Part shown: positions 22,422 to 34,800 of the stretch, piece after piece | How the letters are laid out: each line of letters starts with the position of its first letter | Numbering within the stretch: position 1 is the stretch's first letter | From: Takakia lepidozioides | Lineage: Eukaryota > Streptophyta > Takakiopsida > Takakiales > Takakiaceae | Assembly (NCBI GenBank): GCA_030704615.1 | Contig: CM060733.1 | Location: 2,852,001-2,916,000 of the forward strand | Direction of reading: 5' to 3' | DNA: 64,000 nt | The notes under the pieces: generated by a model | Database searches by the model: none | Told to the model about the DNA's origin: nothing | The model's input: only the letters and a program-made list of their open reading frames with translations | Program-made: the position numbers and the translations under genes

Positions 22422-22721
22422 CTGCAGAGTGAGTCCAGCTGGCGTCTTTGAAGAAAAAGATGTGTTGGAAGAGGAGGTAAGCCGCTTGGCCTGGGTTTGC
22501 ACCTCCACATGCACGGGGTGCCCTGCTTGGGCCAGTTCCTCTACTGCCTCTGTCAGTGCTGCTGAAAAAAGGCCTGTACACCGCTGCTTGGGCAGCCGTG
22601 CTATGGCTGCTGTTAGCTGCCTCTGAAAACCCATATCGAGGAGCTTGTCTGCCTCATCCAGGATCAATACCGGAAAACGTCCACTTTCAGAACACCCCAA
22701 CACACGCACCACTTCTAAGGC
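22422..22721 (-). pseudogene. Isolated exon of a DEAD-box RNA helicase (DDX55/Spb4-like)
   Basis: Exactly 100 codons lie between a plausible acceptor (CATAG before 22721) and donor (CAG|GTGTGT after 22422), phase 0 to 0. The translation shows motif [14 protein letters not shown], a motif III of Ser-Ala-Ala where Ser-Ala-Thr is normal, T-E-A-V-E-E-L and finally K-T-P-A-G-L. That combination is typical of the Spb4/DDX55/plant RH18 group, which acts in 60S ribosome assembly. No other helicase exon is in the window, so this is a stranded or captured exon. It lies 260 bp downstream of the DDE-like gene on the same strand. Confidence 0.75.
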
Positions 22722-22980
22722 CTATGTTGTAAAATGAGATACTCCTGCGTCCCAATCCAGACAGTCCCTGTAGGATGGGAACTCATGTACCACTAGTCTA
22801 CCATACCATTGCAGTTCTTACATGCAGTCCAACTTCATAATACTTGTAACATGATGTCCCCTTCCCCCATCATTTGCTCATAGGTCTCCAAAAGGGAAAT
22901 CCCATGGGAAAGTAAGTATGTGATGGGCACAACAATGTTCACCTTACAGAATGACGGGCTGCAACTGACATCTTGAAAGC

Positions 22981-25900
22981 CTAATTGTCAGTAGAGTCCA
23001 GCTCCGCAATCGCGTGCATTATCCCCTCTTCTGCATATGGTGGCAATTTATACACTGGCTTGTTCCCTGACACCCTGTGGTCAGCAGGTAGCATCGGGAA
23101 CTTTATGGCACGCACATGCTCAGGGTGCCAAAAGCTCGCATCTGCATTTTTGCGTAGCACATAGGTGTCGTCGTCTGCCCCCCACTTCTGATAGCGTTTA
23201 CCAGCCACAGCCATGTCACCTTGGCCAAATGAAGTGCGCCATGCATCAGTGAAGCGCTTCTTCACGTCATGAAGAGGCCGAGAACAACAGAGGATGTAAA
23301 ATTCCACATTTTCCTCGTCGTCGTCCGTTGCCTTCACCGCAAAATTGTCCCCAATCTGTAGGACGGAGGCAAGCAAATCTCCATCATGTCCAAAGTGGTC
23401 CCACCCCTCGTCTGCCCCCTCCACCATGGCTTGCCTTACATCTCTGGTGTTCTTGGGGGTCAGGATCTCCAACTCCCACTGTCCACACCATTCAACATTC
23501 TCACAAGCACTCCATTGTGAGTCAACACAAAAGCAACAAAACAAGCCAAATCCTTCCTCATCAGTTTGTTTGTATCACCACTAGGGACTGATCTCACCGA
23601 ATGCACTTTTCGGGTTCCCTTTATAGGGTCACAATCATGTCGTGAACGTTGGTTGATGTCAAATTTCTTCACATTCCAAAAAAACACGTTTTACATCCCG
23701 TCTTTGCCCAGTGTATGAAGTTTCAGGTCTTGATGACAACCGCTCTCTCAAGAAATTCACCACGTCCTCGGCATTGGCCCTTGCCGTGCCCTGTACCAAA
23801 AAAGCTCCAAAGCAAGGCACAACCACCGGTGACATGAGGGTACCGACTCACAAAGTACCATGGGACTTTGCTTTTAAATTGGGAAGCACAACCGTCGCTC
23901 CATATCCAATGCTCTCCTGGCCGAAGGAACATAGTGGATACATGTTTCCAATGCTGTACGAAGTAATTGTCGTGGGTTTTGTCGTCCGAAATAAAAAAAT
24001 GGTACTCCATCAAGCTATCACTTCGAGGGTCATTAGGATCAGGCTCAGGGTTTCGACGCCAAGTTATTAAAACCATGATGGTAATCTGGTAGGAATGCCA
24101 GTGCATTGATTGCACTTCATTCTGAATCTCAAAAGTATAGTTCTCTGCAAAATCAACCACTGAAACCAGAATATCAGATGGGAAATACATCAAGCATTGT
24201 CGAAATTGCTTGTCCTCCCACCTTGCCACGAAATTGTGGCGAATGAATTATTGCAGTTTAGGCTTCAAATATGATACGAGCTCGTGAGGTGGAGAGCGTT
24301 CGTGGACGAGAGAGTCTTTTTTTCTCCTCTCCTTCCTTTGTCAATACTATTTGTTTCGCAAAGTGCTTCCAATCTACCATGTGCTCCGACGAGACATCCT
24401 CATCCTCCTCATAAGGACAAAGAGCTAGATTGTCAACACCACAGTTTGCGCACTCTCCATACATGCGCTCGATTTTGTGCCAATCACTATACTGGTTTTG
24501 GGGGCATACCACTTACTCCCACATGTGGGACACCTTGTCAAAGGTGTTTACAGCAGCTTGGCAACCAAGCTGATCATCTGATTGACACACGGATTCACAT
24601 TGACATGGGCAAGAAGAGTGGATGCCCGATTTTGCTCTCATGTTGTTGAAGCCCAATCGGAGCTCCTCCATTTCGACGTGGTAAATACAACAACAGACAT
24701 TCCTCTCTGTCATCCTCTTCACAAAGAACGGTTTAAGAGAATCGAACTTGCGGCTCCCAATTATGATATTGGGGTGGGCTCTTTGAAATCGTAGAAAGAA
24801 GTCCATCTACACACGCAACAAACTTGTTAGTCCATAAATGTCTACTGTACATTATCCATGGAAGCCCATAGAGAGTCCACAAATAAACTAATGGACTCCA
24901 AAGCAACTCCGTAAACCCTAAACCCCACATTCAATCCAGTGCAGTCCACATACATTCCAGACTTGTCCATGTCATTGCAAACAAAGGTACAACAGTGGAC
25001 TGGAATTCCACAAGTCCACATACATTCCAGACTTGTCCATGTCATTGCAACAAAGGTACAAACAGTGGACTGGAATTCCACAAGCCCACATACAATCCAG
25101 TGGAGTCCACATACATTCCACACCTATCCATGTAATTGAAAAAATAGGTATACTTGTGGACTGCAAGTCCACAAGCCCACATACAATCCACATTTCTCCA
25201 TACACAATCCACGTGTCTCCATAAACTGGAACCAACAGTGGAACTGTGGACTGCTACTACCAAATTTTCCACATTTCTGCTATACCATGACTATGGAGAT
25301 GGACGCTTCTCCAAGCAACCTTATGCATTCCATACAGACATACCTAATTCGGAAGAACTCCACTAAGTCCAATTCAGTTTAGATAAGTGGTCTACACTGC
25401 AGGACAACAAGGCCATACCCTAATTTCCACAACTTGCTATCCTAAGGCCTACATGTCAGGAAGACACTCATTCTTCCATAGCAACTACTCATGGACTTAA
25501 AACTAGTGAATGGACTACAAGAGTTGAATGTACCTGTGGCTCCATCAAGTAATGGGTGGGCTTCACATCGTAATCAAACGCAGCCAGCCGCTTCCGTGTT
25601 ACATCTTTGGAATTCGGGCTGAAGCGTGTTTGCGTAATCCACCAAGAGGTCACGACATCCCTTGTTGTAGCTGAAATGATATCGTTTCTATGCTTCCTTT
25701 TTGACACACTCCACAGGAATCCTCCAGCAGAGTCAACCATGCTTGTGCGGCGAGCAACCGCTTAGCTGACGTTGCGGTGATGAATACCCAACATGCTGGC
25801 CGTGGATCTATACGATACATTGACGCCCTTGCTAACTGCAGCTGTTAATAGGGCATGCTTGCTAGCAAGCTTACCAGCAGAGTTAGAAGTTTTAGTCTCA

Positions 25901-26307
25901 GCCAACGATTCCATCAAACCATCTATAATGGTTTGTTGAGTAAAAACAGTCTTTGGATCTTGCAAACCAACTGGCAGCACATGGATGAGGTCAGAATGCG
26001 ACAAAACCTTCCCCATAATGTGTCTCTTGCTTGCGGGTCCCGGAAATACATTTAAAGTGGTAGTAATGTGTCCCACAATCGTCTTGCAGGCTCTTCGAAT
26101 TTCCCGATCCCTTACAACCTCGTCCTTCTCCTCCTGCCTGGAAACAACATCAGGTTGTAGGACACCATCAGGTTGCTTGTTGCGTTCTCGAAAACGACGA
26201 ACGCGTGCAAGAACCAGCGCCCTTTCTCTCTGAGCCCTCTCCGTCTCTCTCTGTGCGTTCAATTCCCTCTCTTTGCGCGTGGCTTTGGCCCGCGCACGTA
26301 TGCGTTG
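22981..26307 (-). pseudogene. Decayed DDE/RNase-H-fold transposase-like gene, two exons
   Basis: Exon 1 (about 26307-25534) starts with an Arg/Glu-rich helix and carries an in-frame TAA at 25764-25762. Exon 2 (24806-22981) joins in phase 0 across a GT-AG intron. It reads H-P-N-I-I-I-G-S-R-K-F-D-S-L-K-P, a Cys cluster (C-P-C-Q-C), V-V-D-F-A-E-N-Y-T-F, M-H-W-H-S-Y-Q-I-T, F-I-S-D-D-K-T-H-D, W-S-D-G-C-A-S-Q-F-K-S-K and F-F-G-T-G-H-G-K-G. The order of acidic motifs (V-D-F, S-D-D, S-D-G) and the G-H-G-K-G box fit an RNase-H-fold nuclease found in orphan transposase-like proteins of plants and animals. I do not know an established family name. Two further TAAs (about 24515, 24249) and two frameshifts (in an A7 run near 24315 and near 23535) kill it. 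The C-terminal 190 residues may form a BAH-like or other accessory domain. Confidence 0.65.
24840..25480. repeat. Minisatellite-like repeats in the intron of the DDE-like gene
   Basis: Two near-identical ~70-bp copies start at about 24949 and 25016 (CCACATACATTCCAGACTTG, then CATGTCATTGCAA, then GTGGACTGGAATTCCACAAG). Shorter diverged copies continue to about 25230. TGGACTCCA words link it to the RING-gene intron. Confidence 0.85.
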
Positions 26308-26310
26308 TCA

Positions 26311-28858
26311 TGCTCGTTGTGATGCTGCAGTCGTCACGGCCAGGTCTCAACGCTCAAAGCCTGCACATAGCGACGAACACACATTAGGTTTAAAACAGAT
26401 CCTGTACTACTTGATAATCAAATGTAGCAAAATTGCAGAAACCTACATGACTAATATCTCCCTGAGTGACTCCCTGAGTGGCACCTACTTTCACGATGCA
26501 AAGGAACATGCTTGCAAGTTCGTAATGCCTGTGACAGCCATCCCTGGAGATTATCTTGTGAACGTGAAAGAAAATGACAATGCATAGGCCCATCGGCCAG
26601 AATCCACCAGCCACCAACGTGCATGTAAGTTTTAGGGCAGCATTCAGAGGTTCCACAAACATTCAAACTCAATATTTCCAATTCCAGATCATCGCAGCTT
26701 AGGTATTCATCATCCGAATCATATATCAACATTGTAATGAACCTGCACACAACTCGCTTCGACACACCTCACCGAAGTGTAGAAGCAAGGCCACAATGCA
26801 GGGGAATGAAACAGATTCCAACAATGCGAGCAACTCGCATTACATGAAAGAGGACGAAACACGAAACACAGCAAGTGTGCGAGCAAATCGCGATACGCGC
26901 CCTTTCACGACCGTTTTGAAACTCCCCGGTCACGAAACAGTTTTTACGAATTTTTTAATCCCTAAACCGACACGTCATTGCATCCGTGGCACCTGACCGT
27001 GCATATGAAATCCGTTATTTCAACGGAATTTTCCATATGACACCTGGCGCACCTTCCCCACGTCATCCTACACCTCTTTAGAAAAGGGTAAAACCCCAAA
27101 ATCCCCTTATTTTGAAAAAATATGGACAAATGAAAATTGAGCTACTTTTTACCTATAAATTAGTCCATAGCTCTTTATCTTTTATGTTTTTTTCCCATAT
27201 GAAAGTGGATTTGGGGAGTATTCAAAAAGTGCACCTCTAAACTGTTTTCCATTGTGCCTTTTCACAAGTGTACATTATGTTTATTTAGTCCATAAGTTTG
27301 TATGCTGTAATAGTTACAGTCCACAGTTACAACTTTGAAAGTCCATAGCTCTTCACTACAAAAACTTTTTGGGAATCCAATAATTGGTATATCTTCCAAT
27401 TGTAGATCATTAAGAACCTTACAACATAGAAATTGCAATGAAATTTTTAAATTGTCGATCCACTATAGGTGACACTATCAAGGGGGGTCACTGCAAAAAC
27501 TGCACAGTTACGCATTTTTGGTCCAACCTAGCCTGCAAACACCCATGGTCCTTATCTCATTCATGCCATCTTACCTGGCAGGTAGTATCGACTACTTCCT
27601 CAGCATCCTTTGACTGTAGAAATCAATGGCACCGTTCATGTGTTCATGTCTCTCAGCTGGTGCCTTCTAAGCTTCAGTTTGATCTGACTTGCCTTAATGT
27701 CGAGAACCGGCATGTGGTTTTGACTCCGATGAAACGAGCTCGCCTGGAGGCTGCTTCTACTTCTGCAGACTAGTTCTTGTAGTGATGTAGTGACATTTTG
27801 ATTGGATTGGTCTTTGCCTTTGACATTGGCTCACTACTTAGTTTTTCTTCCTTGGATTTACACACCAAGGGATGGGGTTTTTCCCCTGAGGAGTTTTGTC
27901 CTTTGCTCACACTTGCAGAGCAAGGTTTTCTCTTCAGAGGTTTTTCATCCCATCCCTGTAAATTCTTGGACCTTTGTTATGCTCACTATGGGCTTTGTGC
28001 TTGCTTCAGCTCACTGGAGCTCGCTCTTATGTGTGCCGGGAGGCTTTACATATGTGATGGCCAGATTCTGTCTTCCTACATAATCTCCTTAGGATGAATG
28101 TAATCGGATGATATCAATGGATGGATGGCTGTTAGGAAAGCAAGGATGAAGACAGCTGGCAGATCTGTTATTAGACTAAGCTGTCTTATACTAAACAGCT
28201 AGCTTACCCTAAAGCAGTAACGACGTGGCGTCCTATCTGGTTGAGTACCTGGACATAATCCGCTTGGCCAATTACAAGTGGCCACTCTGTCTGATAAGAT
28301 TAGCCTCAGATTGGCTTTATTTAAGGGATCTCCTGGAAGCCTAAGGGACCGGTGTACTTTCAGTGTGTTTAACTTGTGTACGAAGGTGTGACGGCGCTGG
28401 ATGAATGTGGTGTGATATCTTGGCTCCTCATCGTGTAGATCCTTCCTTCCTCAGGCACGCTTTGCCAAGCTAACATCCCCTTTCACTAGCACTTACCGCA
28501 GAGGAGTGGAATAATCCCGGTGGTGCAGAATCTTGGCTTTACAGCTCCCTCCAGAAGAAAAAAATAGAGAAAGGATCTGACTTGCCACGTGGTATTTCCA
28601 GCAACACTGTAATCTTCAACGTGTTGACCCACAACGACAACAAATGGACAGAACGCATTGAGCAATCTTGGTCGGCAGGGTGGCAACATTCAAGTCTGTC
28701 TCTCTTTTGTAGCTCATTGCTTCCCTCTTTGCACAATTGTCCTCTGCTCTCTGCCTTCCCATAGCTGAAAAGATGAGTGCAGTTGTGTGACGCCACTGAT
28801 TTTTCTTACTGTACGATCTTGGCTGATTTCAATCCAACAGAACGCACTCAGTTCAGAA
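26311..28858. other. Intergenic region upstream of POLL
   Basis: No supported gene. 26990-27060 has an imperfect inverted pair around GGCACCTGACC...CATATGAAATCC/GGAATTTTCCATATGACACCTGG. 27080-27440 is AT-rich. 27440-28100 has open but unrecognised plus-strand frames. 28310-28330 contains TTTATTTAAGG, a TATA-like word in otherwise LTR-like DNA. The last ~300 bp are presumably the POLL promoter and 5' UTR. Confidence 0.4.
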
Positions 28859-31800
28859 ATGCAACCAATGAGTGCAGAGTGTGAGGAAGGCAATGGCGGG
28901 GATAAAAAAAGAGAAGCTTTGGATTTCAAAGATGTTACTGCTTTCTTCGTTGAATCTGGTATACAACCCCGACGCATCAAGGTAACCTCCTCTTGAGCTC
29001 GGCGTGCATAATTTAGCTAAACTGAAGGCAGAGTTGGATAGTTAATCTTGGTCGTGCTGAATCTAACTTAGTGACTACCTCGATGACACCTTCCAAAACT
29101 ATGTAGCTGAGTCTATCCTCTCATGATCTTCGTGAGACGCCGAAATGAGCTGAGATGTTTTTCTTTTCTGCAAGCCTTGTTACAAGTCTTACAATAGGAT
29201 GGTGTAATCATGACCCTCATCGTGTTTGCGTATCTGACCTTCGGCCCCTGAACCAGGTACTAGGAATTTGGAGAAATTTAGTGTTGTGATGCGCTCAGGA
29301 GCATTAAACCCTAAACCCTAACCACTGAGCTTGGGGTGGAGTCTACCATCTCTGTGCCTTGTCATTCCAGTTTAACCTTTGGTTCATGGATCCAGTTGTT
29401 ACAGATGTAGGGCTAAAAAAACACCAGCCACAGACTCAATTGATTCATTGCTCCCCCATCCATCTTCAGGACACAGTACTCAGCTTTGAATTAGTTGCAG
29501 TCCGAGATTTCAGCATCACTATGGCAGGCTGGTTTGCTTGCACAGGTTTGGAAGCAAAAAATATGGCAATTTGGGGGCATCGTGGAGGACCATCGATCAA
29601 AGCAGATCAGCCATATCTTCGCAGCAAGTTTTGAGACACTGATTGACAAAATTGGTCGGGAAAGAATGAAGAAACTTGATGTGGTAACGCGGATCCCGGG
29701 TCTCTTTTATTGGGTCACACTAACTTTGTCAGGAGCAAAGGATGATGCCTGGAACCCTTCTCAAAGTAAATCTTGGTTTTAATGAGACAGCAAGACAATA
29801 GTCTTACAATCTTGTCCAATAGTTTAGTGCATGCTTGTTACTCAATAGCCTACATAGGTGCATTGATTCACAAATAGAGTAAGGGTCTTTTAGATGAAGT
29901 GTATTCTGGATACAGGTGGCACTTAGGTATGAGTGGATTGAAGATTGTTTGAAGGCTGGGTCTAGACTTTCCACAGAGGCCTACCTTCTCACAATCCCCT
30001 CAAGGATCCAAGCTGAATCAAGCCCCACGTCAGACACACATGAAGGCAATTCAATCCAGTACTTGAGTTCTTTTCCAGAAAGTGAAGGAATCCTTTCTGG
30101 CAAGGGAGAAGGGGGAGATGGGATGCAGTTGCACAAGGATTTCAAAACTCCAAAACGTCAAAAAGAAGACGACTGGATGAGGATTATTAAAGAGGAGGCC
30201 AGACTCGGGATGGTGCGACAGCAAGCTGATATTGCTCCAGGGTTGCAAACATCCAGCTGGGAGAACAAAGGTGGTACTCTAGCAAACTAAGAAACTCCGT
30301 ATCTGCATTGCAAATTCACAGCGAAGGTCAGTCTCTTAGGTCCCAAGCTGTCCAGAAAGGTATCACTTGTATGCAATGTGCTGGTTTTTTTAGGGTACCC
30401 ACGGATCGCAGGACAAGGTCTTATGAAGGCCATCTTTGTTGTAGGAAGCAAGGATGTGGGGAAGGTGGACTCACTTACTGACAGCAGTACTAGAAGCGCA
30501 GGTTGCAAGGTTTCAACTCCTGAAATATCAAGTAGTGCTTTGTTTGAGGATGCCTCCAAACACCCCCATCTTTTGCAGGATGAGGTAAGAGATTTTGATT
30601 CTTGTCCACTACCCTTCCCCCAGTTTGATTTCTGAGGAAGCTCCCCAACTGTACAAGGAGTAAGCATCTCTTGTGGAGAGGACAAAGTGAACATTGTTGG
30701 TTGAAAGCTGAAATTGATCTTCATGAACATTATTAGGGAGATGGCATCATTGAGTAGCATATTTGCTGGGCTTTGGCACCCCAGAAAGTCTGTTATATCA
30801 GCTACAAAGCAACATGTTACCTGGAAAGAACATGACAGGTGGTTGTAAATTTTTTTAGAGACTCACTTCTCAGCGGGCGTTAGTGTATGCACCACCAAAC
30901 TTGAACGGCAACATAACTGGTCCCTTTTTGGAAATGAAAGACATCTACAAAGATGGTGAGATTATCCTCTCTTTTCCGTATTCATGTTCACCCCATTCTA
31001 AGTTTGTTGTACTCTCTCTAGAAAGGCTCATGCTAATGAGATTTATGGGGTGATGTGAAACAGCTCTTGGTGATAATAGAAGATCTTTTAGTTACTACAA
31101 GGCACTGTCTGTTTTGGAGAAACTTCCATTTAAAATCACCAGTATCGATCAAATCAAAGGGTTGCCAACACTTGGGAAGTCATTGCTGGAGAATGTAAGA
31201 GGCCCTCTCCTCCAATCTCTTGCTCGCTTACAATTCTACTTTTTCCATATGCCCTCAGAGCTTTTCTTCTCTCTGCCCCTTTCAAGCATCATGCGTCTTT
31301 TGCACAAGCAGATGGTTGTTCCCTTCTCTGATTCCTGGAAACTGGGCTTTCAAGATATCTATTGACAACCTTTTTCTCAGCTTCATTTGCTGACATGTAC
31401 TAAAGGAGTTACTCTATAAATTTGGCAGATCAATGAGATATTAACAACGGGCAAGATGACAAAGTTGGAACATTTCAAGACAGATGAGAGGGTTGGTGAC
31501 ATGACCTTCACACATGGTGGTAGCTTTTTGGTAGACTTCAGATTTGGTCTCAGTTTCCAACTCTCATTCTTAATGGCAGGTCTGCAGCTTTGATCTTATA
31601 TCTCATAAGACTTGGGAGAAAGTTAATACGAATGGTAATTTAGTTTCTTAGGGACAAGGAGCTCAATGATCAATAGTTGCTTTTGAATGTCAGGATGTTT
31701 GCTACAGCTGTGGCTTAAAAGACCTTGGGTGACTGGCAGATAAGAGTCATCAGCCTACTTTCCACGGTATGGGGCATTGGGCCGGTAATAGCACAGAGGC

Positions 31801-34800
31801 TGTATGAAAAGGGGCATCGATCATTGGAAGATCTGAAGACTGAAGAGTCACTCACCTCATCACAACGAATTGCGCTCAAGTTCCATGATGACATAAACAA
31901 AAAGATTCCAAGGCATGAGGTGAACTTGTTATGATGTGTGAGCCATATGCACATATATGTGTGTTGTGTAGGTGTGTCATGAATGTGCATGACACCTATA
32001 TATTCACTGTTTGACAGTCTGATGCATGTGCGCGTAAATATGCCAAACCTGTGAGAGTTTATCTTAAGGCATTTGCATTCTGGTCTGCTGAACACAGTTT
32101 GGATGGTCATTGTATCAGGTCAAAGTGATGGAAGCAATTGTTCAAAGGGCTGCAGAGAGTCTCCGGCCAAATGTAAACTCTCAAACTGTCACCCACACTC
32201 CCCACCACCACTTCCCTCTTGTCCTCTCTATCCCTTTCCCTCTAGGCTTCCCATGGATGCTATATATAGGTGTCTTTTTCTTTGTCCTGTTGGCCACTGG
32301 AACCCCGTGGACTTTGCAAGTTTGCTTTCTTCTCGTCCAAAGCATCAAGCCCGCAGTTTGTGCAGCCCTGCCTTTTAGAACACAATACTGTACATGGTAT
32401 AACTAACAGAACTGCCATCTTATGGCGCATCAATGTCCACACTGTACTCGTGTCTATTTTTTCTCTCCTCCTTCTGTTCCTACCGTTACATTTCTCTGTC
32501 CCACTCCTGTCTCTCTCGAATGGTGTGCAGATATCAGTGGTGTGTGGGGGCTCATATCGACGAGGTAAAGAGCTGGTGGGGGATATAGACATCATTATCA
32601 CTCATCCGGATGGCCATAGGTGCAATACCCGAGCCTCTTTGGTTGCATCGTGTTAACAACTGTGCTGTGAGTAGCTGGATTTTTTTTCTCACATCTAGTC
32701 TAGATTAGGTGCATCATCATTGTTTGCTTAAGCGTATTGCAACCATGTTTGGGAGGGGTTTTGAAATAAGCACCTTCCAGGTTATTGTGCTGTTAGTTTG
32801 AGGGTCTCATTTACAGCCGCGTTGATGTCATGTGGGGCCTGTCGGTGGTAAAAGGAGCCCCCCCATCTTGTTTCAAAGGAGACGCTCTCACCATCCCGCG
32901 TTGGAGAAAACGAGTCATCTCTTCAAATTCCTATAGAAACAGCTTATTGGGTACCAAGCACCCAACCACGGGATGTCCTACATCAGTAAACTTTTGTGGC
33001 TTAATGGCTTTACTTTGTGAGTCCTAAAGGTGATATAATTGCTGTAAACTTACCGAGGGTAGAAAGAAATCACCTCAAGCATTTGAATCTTTTCAGGGGT
33101 TAAGAGGGTCTAGAGGTTGATACTCCACTGCATTGCATTTATGGCCACTTTACCCAATCCAGGTGCTGGTAAAGAAGACATCAATCTTCAACTATCGATC
33201 CTGCTAATGTCTCCTGTCAAGTGGCACTTTCCAATGTTTACTGAAAGTTTGGTGGAGCCATCTTGTACCCCCATTTCCCCTTACTTGGATGCCTGTACAT
33301 ACTTTGGCAAGGCCATGACCTCTGACATATTTGGGCTTGCGATTGTCATTTGTGCAGTCAGGCAGGGTTGTTGAATGAGTTGCTACAGAAACTGAAAGGT
33401 GAAGGTTTTATCTGTGAGGACTTGCTTCATGGCCCAGAACACAGTACTCAGGTTCTGGCATTTTCTTTCCCATGCTAATTAAGTGTTCAACCGTTAAGGA
33501 GTTTGTGCTTATTAATTATGTGTTTTGGGAGCTTTTTGATGAACTCACTTTCAGTTGGAATAAAGGAGAAACAAAGTGTCTTTGTCTGTGAATGTCCCAA
33601 TTTCCTGTTTATGCGTCATTGAATTCATCCAATAGGGAGACCTATTTACTATACTGGTTGGTGTCGTGGAATCTCATCAATAAATTGTCTATATTCATGT
33701 GGTTCTTTCGGGGACAAGATGAGATAAATCTGGATCCAGAGAATTTGGCAATTATAGAAAGCAATGCAGAATTTTGGATCAGCTGTGAAATCTACTCATG
33801 AAATCTGTAATTTTGCAGAGTTTGGAGGGAGATTCTTATTTCTTGATTTTGTTTTGGAATCCCTCACAGTTTCTTGCTGGCCAAATTGCGTCAATCCCTC
33901 TCTTGCTCCAAAGCTTTGATTGTGTGCAGTCAGGTGCTTTGGGGGTGGACAGAGTCCACCTCGAAACACTGATACGCGTGAATTTTTGAAGTTATGTTTT
34001 GGTTGGCTTCGACCAGGGAACTGACTCGAGAGTGGACACATATTTTGGGCTTTGTAAATACCCAGGCCGTGAGCAACGCCACCGCATCGACTTGAAGGTA
34101 CGTGATCAACCATCATGAAAAGTACGGTAGAGCATAGCACTGTAATTCCACTTCAAGTCAGATGTACCCCCTTACCAAGAAAGGAAAGGGCAGATAAGGG
34201 TAACAGACGCTGATTCCAGCTCCTGGATTTCCTTCAGGAATCCTTCTCCATCTCTTAAAATTGATGTGCAAATTTGTCGCTGACTTATGACATAATAATG
34301 AGCCTTGCAGCTCAGTTAAGCTGAACAAGAACATTTTTAGTCAGTCTTTGAGATATTGAATGAATGCGTGTATTTTTTCTCACTCCAACACCTGGATGTT
34401 CTTGGTGGTTTATGTGATATAGGTATATCCTTTCGAGCACTATCCTTTTGGGCTCATTGCTTGGACCGGCAATGATGTATTAAATCGAAGGTATGAAGCC
34501 AAATCATGGACCTGCAATGCAATGCAATGTCCAGTACTCTGTTGTTGCTAGTTGTCTTGGAAGAGTTATGCAGCAATCATTAAGTCATCTCAGCAGGCCT
34601 GTTCATATGTCACATGCTTGCTTCCGACTGTTAAGAGGCCTGTGACCACTTGCTAGAGGGCTTCTTATTACCAAGAACTTGATTGACTTCAGTCCATGTA
34701 TTATTATGATAGTAGACAGTTTTCATTACTAGTTTATGGTCGGGTGGAGAGCAAGAATAGGGTGCACCACCCTGTCATGAGTGTTCAGTTCGAGTCAAAG

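Noticed and set aside
22981-26307. Stop-codon reassignment of TAA, as several interruptions of the DDE-like gene are TAA
   Set aside because: The gene also has frameshifts, other broken genes nearby use TAG and TGA, and POLL ends at TGA and ACBP at TGA in a standard code.
29300-29330. Telomere repeat (AAACCCT)n
   Set aside because: Only about two units inside POLL intron 1, and a similar word near 24913. Too short for telomeric or interstitial-telomere DNA.
32073-32656. Separate small genes inside POLL introns 9-10
   Set aside because: The frames run through intron sequence and across exon 10 in wrong frames. No motif.
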